Assembly (NCBI GenBank): GCA_008360975.2
Contig: CM039181.1
Span: 8,974,380 to 9,038,379, forward strand
Length of the DNA stretch: 64,000 nucleotides
Direction of reading: 5' to 3'
Origin: Lichenostomus cassidix
Lineage: Eukaryota > Chordata > Aves > Passeriformes > Meliphagidae
This document shows, one piece after another, positions 50,480 through 58,739 of this stretch (the stretch's first letter is position 1; the number at the start of each line of letters is the position of its first letter). The notes under the pieces were generated by a model. It did not search any database. It saw only the letters and a list, made by a program, of their open reading frames with translations, and had not been told where the DNA came from. The position numbers and the translations under genes are program-made.

Positions 50480-51075
50480 GTGCCAAGCTGGAGCACACAG
50501 TCAGGGCTGGACATGACTCTGCCCTGACCAAGAGCATGCAACACAGCAGCTAACAAACAACTCCTCTCACCTTCCATGTCCCTGGAAAATCAGATCTGCT
50601 GTTGGGAAGAGTATTGCATTTTGCAGTGTGGATGCAGAGCCAGTTCCCATCTCTGCAGCCCCTCAGGTGATGCTGCTCAGAGCTGGGTTAGCACTGTGGG
50701 GAGCTGATCCTGCCTGCTGATCAGCATGTTGGACTCATAATGGGGATAGTTCTTCCAGGGAGAGCCATGGAAGCCTGCAGGGATCCAGTTTTCTTAGCTG
50801 AAGGTGGCAGATGAGAGCAATTCATAAATTCAGGGTTCAGTAGGGGTTGTTTTGCTTTGCTTTGGTTTAAGGCAAGCTCACATCAGCAGCTCTGCTCTGT
50901 ACAAAGCCCTCAAGCCACACTGACCAAATCTGACCCACCCTGAGCTCTCTGGCCCTATCAGGACAGTAAAACAGTTTTTTTCTGTTGAGCAGGAGGGAGC
51001 CACTCCAACCATCCTAAAGGACCTCCAACTCAGTGGTGTTCAGCCAAGCTGTGCACAGACTGAAATAATAAATTA
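50480..51075. other. Spacer between two LTRs
   Basis: About 600 bp of unique-looking DNA separates the two LTRs. It carries no retroviral coding sequence, so the LTRs are independent solo elements and not the ends of one provirus. Confidence 0.6.
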
Positions 51076-51080
51076 TGACT
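51076..51080 (+). repeat. Left target-site duplication TGACT
   Basis: This five-base direct repeat abuts the left LTR terminus and matches 51,591-51,595 exactly. Confidence 0.88.
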
Positions 51081-51590
51081 TGTCTTGGTTTGAAAACAAA
51101 CCAGTGGGAGATCACAAGTCAAGATTGAAATTAAAAATAAGTGAAATAATACAAGGAAAAGCACTGACAAAGTCAGATACAACCTAACACCCTGTTAGGG
51201 TGGTAGTAGCAGTCCAACTGAAGTAGTCCAGTTGAAGCGGTGATCCTGTGAAGGTCTAGTTTCCAGCTGAAGATCCAGTAGTAGCTCTGGTCCTCTGGGA
51301 ACCCAGTAGACAGGGCTAGCTCAGGCAGTTCCAGGGCCAGGTTATATCCAGGTGGGAACACCTGGCCCTCCCTCCTCGGCAGAGCATCTCACAATGGGAT
51401 GAGATAAGTCCATGAGTCACACGGTGGGTCCCTGATGGCCCATTGCCTGTCATGCGGGGTGGGTCATTAGCAAGTGATAATAGCTAACGGATGGCCCATT
51501 GCCTGTCATCCGGAGTGGGTGATAGCAGCTAATGGCCCACAGCTGGTGGTAATAGAATACTTAACTACATCAATATTGCAACCTAGGACA
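51081..51590 (-). mobile_element. Solo LTR, 510 bp, with intact target-site duplication
   Basis: The element starts TGTCTTGGTTT and ends AACCTAGGACA, so its termini form an imperfect inverted repeat with canonical TG...CA. It is flanked by a perfect 5-bp direct repeat TGACT (51,076-51,080 and 51,591-51,595). A 5-bp duplication fits ERVL-class integration. A 56-bp unit starting GATGGCCCATTGCCTGTCAT is tandemly duplicated at 51,434 and 51,490. If the LTR reads on the minus strand, this duplication lies in U3 upstream of a TATA-like GATATAAC (about 51,339-51,346), as enhancer repeats usually do, so I favour minus orientation. Orientation is inferred. No gag, pol or env lies nearby, so it is the product of LTR-LTR recombination. 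Confidence 0.9.
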
Positions 51591-51595
51591 TGACT
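51591..51595 (+). repeat. Right target-site duplication TGACT
   Basis: This five-base direct repeat abuts the right LTR terminus and matches 51,076-51,080 exactly. Confidence 0.88.
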
Positions 51596-52505
51596 GCTTT
51601 CCTTAGCACTGGATTATCCATGTTTCTATTCTTGCCATAGCTCCCTCTGATGTCACAGCTCCCTCCCTGTTCAGGATTCCCTGCCTGGCACTGCCAGCAA
51701 TCCTCTCTGTCCTGATCCTCTTGGCCTGGCTTTCACATCACCACAGGATTGGAAACTCTCTGAGTAGGAGGCAAAGGATCAATTTCTCCAGGGAATGAGT
51801 TCCTCTTGAAAGCTGCTACAGATCTTGCTGTGCCTCTCAATGAGTGGTTCAGCACCAGTCCTGCTCTGTTTCAAACACATGCATGAATTGAAGGATGTGG
51901 GAATGTCAGGCACAGAGATCTGACTCATCCCAGCTGCACTCTGTGAACTGCAGGTTGATGGAATGACATCCTTTGGAATGCACAACATCCACTCCAAGGG
52001 CTTTGCAGTCAATGCTTGGGGAGGAGGCAAAGTCAACGAGTTCATCACGAGCTTTAATTGAACAGAAACCTAGACATGCCCCTTCTTTTCTGAAACCTAG
52101 TGAGAGTGAGTCATATTTGCTCCTGGCAAGCTGCTATTTTCCACACCAAGCACATATAAGATGGCCCTGGAGCGTGTTATCCCAGAATTTCAATTTCTTT
52201 TCACATGTCTCTGGTCAGAGCCCAGAGGGGCAAGGTCAGACCTTAGAGGGGTCAGAGCACAGCCAAGCAAAGATATGGTTTTAGCTCAGCTGTGGAGCTT
52301 TTCTCACTGCTTTCTGAGCCACCGTTGGGATTTAAACAGGTGAAAACAACAAACAAAACAGAACATAACAAAACCCCCTGCTCTTGCTGGGCTCTTCAGT
52401 GGCCCAATTCACACTGAGAGATCCTGCCTGAGGCATAACCAGTCACCTTGTCCACCCTTGAAACCCTTGTGTACCAAACCCCAAGCCTGATCCCCTGGAC
52501 AAAAC
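51596..52505. other. Non-coding stretch, nothing recognised
   Basis: This is unique-looking DNA with no exon or RNA gene that I can support. Confidence 0.5.
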
Positions 52506-52625
52506 AGAAGACTCAAGATTATGGAATATGCTGAGCTGGAACAGACCCACCCGGACTGTCAAGGCCAGTGAGAGTTCAGCCCTGTGCAAAAATGCCAATG
52601 ATTTCTCCTGTCTGCCCTGCAAACA
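52506..52625 (-). mobile_element. Short, old CR1 LINE fragment (reverse)
   Basis: On the plus strand 'ttatggaatatgctgagctg' is followed by 'gaacagacccaccc' and 'agttcagccctgtgcaaaaa'. This is the reverse complement of the CR1 3' region in which 'aatatcctgagttggaaggg' precedes 'acccacaaggatcat' and 'ccctgcac'. It is decayed and short, so the boundaries are approximate. A 13-bp duplication (GGGAGTAACTCA twice) follows at about 52,650-52,675. Confidence 0.6.
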
Positions 52626-53544
52626 GACTCCACGTGGAGTTGCACCCCAGGGAGTAACTCAGGGAGTAACTCAGCCATAACCACCCCAATGCACCGAAGG
52701 CACAACTCTCCAGACATTTTGATTTACACCTATTATCTCTCATCTCTTCATATGGTTTATTTCTCTGCTCCTCCTCCCCACAGCAAACTTTCCAATGCTG
52801 AACCCTTTTGTCACCTCAAGCGTCAGTTGAGGTAATTGCCATCTCTGTCTGGGTTTGTCTCTGGATTCATTGGCTGGAATAAAAGCTTCTTTAACACCAG
52901 GAATATGATAGGTGTCATTAAAAAAAATAGATCTGAGATTAACTTCCAGGTTTGGTTAAAAAAAAGCCACACAATAAAATCAGATCAGCACTGAATGAAA
53001 ATTACTTTGCCCTGCAAAAGCAGTTCCAAAATAATCAACAGCAACAGTGGCTCTGGCAACAACTGACATCAGATCTGGAATAATGTGGGTGGTTTGGGAC
53101 AAACTTGAGAAAATGCTTAGGTGTTGTCAGAGAAACAAGTCTCCAAACAATAAGCCTGATGTCTCAGGCTCTCTGGATATTCTGAGTGAGGTTTACTTCC
53201 TCACCCTCTTCCAGTTAGTTTGTCTCTACCAAAGCGATGAACTCGGATTTTATAAAGGCTTGACCAATCCAACTGACACTGCAGTTGATAACGTGAGCAA
53301 AGCTCATGAAAAAATAATATCCCTAAATATTTCAAGGCCTTATCCTGATGTCTGTGTGGCAAGAAGGAGAGAGTGAACCCCAAAACAACTGTCAGGGTTT
53401 TATGCCTTATTTCAAAACATGGTGCACTTCTAGCTGCCAGAGGTTCCATCCCTGAACTGGAGGAGCTGAGGTGTGAGTTGGGTGAGCAGTTTTCATCTCT
53501 CTGTGCTACACTTCCTCAGCACAGGTGTCAGGAGCACAGCAGGG
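52626..53544. other. Non-coding stretch, nothing recognised
   Basis: The plus-strand open frame at 53,047-53,376 (109 codons) has ordinary composition but no start context, splice structure or family that I recognise. Confidence 0.45.
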
Positions 53545-53655
53545 ACAGACCAGGATGGCTGAGCTCCAGTATCCACATGGGAATTTAAAAAAAAAAAAAA
53601 AAAAAAGATAAAAAGGCCCAAATTTCCAGAGGAAGCTAATTAATTAATTAATTCC
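53545..53655 (+). repeat. Copy A of a ~110-bp direct duplication
   Basis: The segment runs from ACAGACCAGGATG through 'tatccacatgggaatt', a 21-bp poly(A), GATAAAAAGGCCCAAATT and 'aggaagctaattaa', ending in a (TTAA)n run. Copy B at 54,993-55,100 has the same order. Outside the A-run I count about 4 mismatches in the first 41 bases and 3 in the 29 after it. Confidence 0.9.
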
Positions 53656-54992
53656 TTCACCTTCCTGCAGTGTCAGGAAAACCAGGTTGGAAAAAAGGGA
53701 AAAATTAGTATTATCTTTCTCCAGTGCTGACAATCATAGGGAGGGAGACAGTTAAAAAAACCCAAACCAAACCAAAACCAACAACAACAGGGAAAAAAAC
53801 CAAAACAAAACATAAAACACAACTTGCTGGTAAAAAAAACAGCAAACTTTGAAATCCACTGTGTGAAACACATGGCAATGAAGCTGGAGTCTGGCCAAGC
53901 TGCCATCACTATTGCCATTCTCTAACAGGGCAAAGGTGTATTGTAGATGTATTTAGAAAGCCACATCCCAGCCCAAACTTTATAAAATCGTTGGTTTATT
54001 TATAAAAATACCTTTCACTGAACCTGAGTTCAATCCTTTCTCCAGGAGTTTTCCCAGCCTCCAATGCACTAAGCCCAGATGATTTAATGAAAGCACTGTG
54101 TTTTATTAGTTTAGAGACTTCAGTTCTGTTTAGCAATTTCCAAACATTTGTTCAACCTCTCCCCAGTTTCACATGAAATTCTGCACCCACACTTTGAGGA
54201 ACTCCCTCCAGTCCCCTCTTCATGTTCTCCATCAGATTCCTCCATCTGATGCTCCTTTCCAAATTCTTCCATTGGAAGATGAACAGACAATTCCTATTGA
54301 CATTCCCCATGTCACTCAGTCTAAAAAATCTGCCCACACCTTAGTTATTTCTAACTAATTTTCTATGAGTCTGAAGAATAGACTAATTCTTTGTATAGGA
54401 GTTATTCTCTGTTTCTGACCTGATTCCCAGCATGCCCACTCCACTCTGGGTAATGTAACTTAAAAGTGTAAAGTATGGGAAACTAAAGTATTCCATGGTA
54501 ATTAGTATGAAAAAAACATTGATCATTTCTTCCATGACAGTATTTTTCAATAAATAACTGTGCTTTTTATCCACTGAAGACATCTAGTAAAAAAAAATAT
54601 TAAAATATACTTGGAGTTCTCCACTGAAAAATGAGGGAAAACAAAGGAAAATACCCAGCCTTTGTTGGTTCAGTTTATCAATCCATTTCAAGTCAGAAAT
54701 CCCAAAATAACAGAAATCCATACTCCAAACAAATTTCTTGGTCAGTTCACAGGCAGAAAGTTTGCCAGGACTAAAATGATCCTTTCCTTCCTTAAACTTG
54801 TAGTGTAACATAATTTATGGAGCTGTTGTACTTCTGTGGGGAAAACGTTGGTGAGAGAGACTTACTGAGATTTGGGGAGGCTTGTTGTTATTCCAACTTG
54901 CTTAATAAAGCGTGTGTGACAGAGAACATGAGGAAATGGTGTCACTGCCATTCCCCATAAAATAAAAATTTTAAATGGTGGGGGGTGGGGGA
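53656..54992. other. Non-coding spacer between duplicate copies
   Basis: This holds an A/C-rich low-complexity stretch at about 53,752-53,835. The rest is AT-rich DNA without a supported exon. Confidence 0.55.
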
Positions 54993-55100
54993 ACAGACCA
55001 GGATGTCTGAGTTTCGGTATCCACATGGGAATTAAAAAAAAAAAAAAAAAAGAGAGAGAGAGAGAAAGGCCCAAATTCCTCGAGGAAGCTAATTAAATAT
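54993..55100 (+). repeat. Copy B of the ~110-bp direct duplication
   Basis: This is the counterpart of 53,545-53,655, 1,448 bp downstream. Its poly(A) run is followed by a GA repeat (about 55,051-55,066) that copy A lacks. It ends where the CpG island begins. Confidence 0.9.
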
Positions 55101-55735
55101 TCTCCCCCACCTCCCTCCCGTTATTCATTCGCTCCGTTCCTTTCACTCCCGGGGTCCCATGGCGACCATCGCGGCAGAAAAGCATCCTCTCCGGCCGGCG
55201 CGCTCGCCATGGCAACCGGCACGTCAGCGCCGGCAGCCGGGGGCGGCCCAGCCCCGGGCCCTGCCGGTGTCCCCCTGCTGTCCCTCGGTGTCCCTCGGTG
55301 TCCCCCGGTGTCTCTCGCGGTCCCCGCAGGTCCCCGGCGCTGTCCGCGGTGCTGATGCCCGGCGCGCCGCAGGATGCGCATCCCGCCGGCACGGAGCGGA
55401 GCTGGGCAGCGAGCAGCCCTGCCCGACGTCACCGGGGGTGATCTCCGCTGAAGCTCAGCGCTGGAGCAGCCTGTCCTTCCCTCAGCGGCTCCGGGAGCAG
55501 GCGGGCAGAGGCAGCAGCAGGTCCGGCTGTCCCCAGCATGAGCCGGAGCTTCCCAGGCGCGGCTTCGCTCGGGATAACCGGCAGCGCCAGGAGAGCAGCG
55601 CCGGTGGGATGATGCTCCGGAGCAGGTATGTGAGGGTTGGGGCTGTGCTGAACGCTGCTGTGGCTAAAGGGTACAGCAGTTCCTGCGTTTCTCCCCGCAG
55701 AGGCAAACGACCTGATTTTCCCCAGTAATTTATCT
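55101..55735 (+). promoter_or_regulatory. CpG island, likely promoter
   Basis: CpG density rises sharply from about 55,120 and falls after about 55,700, against a CpG-poor background. Two imperfect palindromes of RFX/X-box type are visible: GTCCCATGGCGAC (55,154-55,166) and CTCGCCATGGCAAC (55,203-55,216, close to the canonical GTTGCCATGGCAAC). CRE-like motifs ACGTCAGC (55,221) and CGACGTCA (55,424-55,431) are also present. A short 10-bp tandem repeat of TGTCCCTCGG type lies at about 55,262-55,320. X-boxes are a known mark of ciliary-gene promoters, but each palindrome here also contains an ATG in Kozak-like context, so they could instead reflect start codons. There is no TATA box. Transcription could start in either direction. 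Confidence 0.8.
55159..55626 (+). CDS. Candidate first exon of an unknown gene (partial)
   Basis: A strong splice donor (AGCAG, then GTATGT) ends the exon at 55,626. One frame is open from ATG 55,159 to this donor and includes ATG-ATG at 55,610-55,615 in the same frame. The minimal coding part would be only MMLRS plus two bases. The longer reading is rich in Arg, Pro and Ser, as expected when GC-rich 5' UTR is translated, so the true start is probably near the donor or elsewhere. An alternative start at 55,209 (strong GCCATGG context) with a weak donor at 55,327 is also possible. The exon ends in phase 2, which fits the candidate exon at 58,110. The protein is not recognised. Confidence 0.4.
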
Positions 55736-55739
55736 TACG

Positions 55740-58109
55740 TGTGTTTAATTATGTGTATTTAAAACTCTTGGGGTTTAGCCAGGAGGACTCATTCCTCAGG
55801 AGAAAATGTTCTGTGGGGCTTGAATTTTAAGCTTATTCTGCTGGAAGCAGGGAGGTGTGTAGAATTACTGTAGAATAACTCCCTATAATTTCTGCACAAA
55901 TCTACATTCTCTGTATCTATATCCATTATCTTTCAATTATGCTACTTATTTGTCTGAAACAATCCCCTGACATCATCAGTTCGGTGAAAGCAGAAAATTA
56001 CTTTATGGCAATGGAGCAGACTGATCTGCTCATCTGGTTTTTTCTGTCTCTAAATACATTCAAACAGCTTCTTCCTTCCTCATGTTATTGCTCTAGAACA
56101 GCTGCTTTTGTGTTTTTCAGTCATTAATTTGAAACCATCCTTTCCAACAGCGCTGTCTCCCTTTTTCCATGTGGCTGCCTGGGTGCAGCTACTCAGGGAA
56201 ACCCCACAGGCAGAGCAATCTTTGCTTCTCCCAAGCCAGCACAGGCAAGAGGGCTGGTCTGGCTTAGCTAATTCAGGCACATACTCTCTAAGAATGCCTA
56301 GCAATATTTCTCATTCATCCAGCTGGCTTCCAGCTTGTCAAACAGTATGTTGGCTCCACGGAGTCATGGGGAAGCAAAGCTGCCTTCTGCTTTCAAAAGG
56401 CCATTTGTGTGCATGAGGCAGGATTCATAGCCAGTTCTTTCTGGCAAAGCTTTTCAGATGTGGTTCTTGAAGATTTGCTGTTCAAGTCACTCTTAACCAC
56501 TTAAACAAGTGGCTTGGTTTGCAGAAAAACTGTTTGCCAAGCCAGAGGCATCCTTAAATGCTAATCTTCGTTTGGGTGTCTAAATATGGATTTTTTTTTT
56601 TTTTAAACTTGATTTATGAGTAAGCTTGATTTTTGATTTATTTTAAGCGTCCTGGTCTCAGATGAGTCACTAAGGAGAGGAATCTCTACCTTAGCCCCAT
56701 CTGGGGAGCTCTGCTCCCTGTCTCAAAGTAAAAGCTTGCACTCCCCCACAGCTCTCCTGTGAGGCCTCTGTTTGGAGAGCTGTGCAGTGCAGTTCCCACA
56801 TCTGGGTCACATCATAGGATCTCCATCTGCCTTTTCCTTTGCAGCCCCACCAGGCATCCTCTCCCAGGTGTTTAACAGGGAGCAAACTCAGGCAGAGAAT
56901 GCAGAACAAACCCCTAACATCCTCAGGTGGAATCTGCTCACCTCCCCACCACGTTTGCTTTCCGTGTCAAGCACCAAAACATGACACAGTGCTGGTGTGT
57001 TTGGGATTTCTTCATCCCAGCAGCTTCCATCTCTCCCTGGACTTTCCCTCTGGCAGCAGTTGCAGTTGTCATTGCACTCTGTCCACGAGCACATCTCCAG
57101 CTCAGGGTGATCAGCAGGTTAACACCTTGCCTCAGTGCCTTCCCTAGGCTGCTCCTGTCCTCCCCAAGCCACTCCCTTCTCACCACCATCTCCACATGAG
57201 GCATTTCCAATGCACCTTTGGGCTTTGCATGGCCTTCAGCCCTCCCAGCTTCTCCAGCAAAGCTGCTACAGGAAGACTGAGATGTTCTCACTAATGGCCA
57301 TGTCCTCTGGCTGAGTCCCACGGGAATGTTGTTCTGCTGCCCATGCAGCTCTGCTCCTCTCTTTCCTATCAGATAAGTCTTGGAAGCACCTCAGGATCTC
57401 TGGCATCTCTGCTCATCAGCCACCACTGCCACCCCACCCCATGTCCAGCACAGGGGACCTCTGCCATGTGAGCACTGGTTCCATGTCACCAGCAAGGGCC
57501 AAGAGCCACAAGACAGCAACCCTCACATCCCAGCACAAATATTCACACCAGTGCAAAACTCCAGTTGCCATATTCATTTCTTGTGTGATGAGAAAGCAGT
57601 TTTCCCAAGATTTCCTGTAAAAAATTCCTTTCTACACAACCTTTTCACACAAAACCAACAATAAAAAAAGCTCCCAAGGTTCTCCTAGTGGGAGAACTTG
57701 TGCTCAGTGCTGGTGAGAGGGTGAGCTAAGCTGCAAAGTCCTTGCTGGGGCTGCTGATGCATTTTCCCTGTGGGGGAGAGGACTCAGTGGGGAGAGGGTG
57801 AGAATTTCCAAGAGATGGGCAGAGAAATCAGCCAGGAGTGAGATCCATCACCACTTATCTGTCAACACCCAGCATGGCAAAGGAGCCCTGGTAAGCACCA
57901 TGTTCCTCACACCAAGCTGTGCTGTGCTGTGGGCAGGGCCTGGTGGTGCCAAAAATTACTGCAAGAGAGTGGGAGAGAGCATCTATTTTTTACCTCTGAA
58001 TCAGGAAAGAGTACAGCCTAGCCATGTCCAAGGGCAGGTTCAATCCCCGCTAGGGAGGACAAAAATCCTCCAAAGTTGTATTTCAATTTTTTTTCTACAC
58101 TCTTCTTAG
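55740..58109. other. Probable intron 1
   Basis: This lies between the candidate first exon and 58,110. A T-run is at 56,590-56,604. One internal segment (56,845-56,926) has a very good acceptor (CTTTTCCTTTGCAG) and 26 open codons before CTCAG/GTGGAA. It could be an alternative exon. Confidence 0.4.
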
Positions 58110-58157
58110 GCAATTCCAGTATGTGGAAGATGTTGTGACAGCAGAGTTGGAAATTAG
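58110..58157 (+). CDS. Candidate internal coding exon (48 nt)
   Basis: A long pyrimidine tract ending CTCTTCTTAG precedes the segment, and a GTCAGT donor follows AAATTAG. The 48 nt give one base to complete the previous codon, fifteen codons (QFQYVEDVVTAELEI) and two trailing bases. It therefore enters and leaves in phase 2, matching the phase of the donor at 55,626. The peptide looks like part of an acidic amphipathic helix. Fifteen open codons are weak evidence alone. The case rests on splice signals and phase agreement. Confidence 0.38.
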   Translation, partial: AIPVCGRCCDSRVGN

Positions 58158-58675
58158 GTCAGTCCTTCTGCTTGCTCCCACTTTTTCATGCCCCCACAGT
58201 CACACTGGGCTCTGCCATCATTTTTAGAACAAGTTTAATCTGGAGTTGTGCATACTAATCACAGCAGTAGGAGGATAAAATAAAGCTTTGAAACTGTTAA
58301 ACCTGCAGGGCTGTCCTTTGGGGACCAGAGCTCCATCTCTAACTGGAGATTCATGTCCATTGTGCTCCTGTCTGTACAGTGTGGTGCTCCCTGAGGAGCT
58401 GGGGGTGTCTGTCTGGGTAACACTGAGCTCAAATCTGGCTCATATGTTGCCTCTGTCTGGACCAGAGCATGATGTTGGGTGTGAGTGGAAGCTGCAGTTA
58501 CAGGGAGGGCTTCTCCTCACTGCTAACAGAAAATAAACATCTTAAGCTTTAGGTGCATGAATAATTACTGGGTTTTAGCAACTTACCCCAGGTTAATAGA
58601 CCCACTGTGACTTCCTGCAGGTCAGTCTTAACCCACAGTAAATACATGAGAAAAATGCATTGCCTCTAGATGCAG

Positions 58676-58733
58676 GAAAAAGCCATTGCTCCCAGAATAT
58701 CTAAAACCACAAAGAGCTTCAGGAGATGGCAAG
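58676..58733 (+). CDS. Candidate internal coding exon (58 nt)
   Basis: The segment ends AAG before a strong GTACGT donor. With acceptor GATGCAG (58,669-58,675) it supplies one base plus nineteen codons (KKPLLPEYLKPQRASGDGK) in the frame handed on by 58,110-58,157. An acceptor six bases upstream (CCTCTAG) would keep the same frame and add two codons. The pyrimidine tract is short, so the acceptor is the weak point. No following exon in the expected phase 0 could be chosen with confidence. A segment at 59,087-59,145 is one possibility. Confidence 0.3.
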
Positions 58734-58739
58734 GTACGT

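Noticed and set aside
50045..51595. One provirus bounded by the two LTRs
   Set aside because: The LTRs are different sequences, the 0.6 kb between them has no viral genes, and the right one has its own target-site duplication.
53047..53376. 109-codon plus-strand frame
   Set aside because: No splice support and no recognisable domain. A conservation test would be needed.
55159..55728. 189-codon frame across the CpG island as one protein
   Set aside because: Arg/Pro-rich translation of GC-rich DNA that runs past a strong splice donor at 55,626. Only the part up to that donor is kept as a candidate exon.
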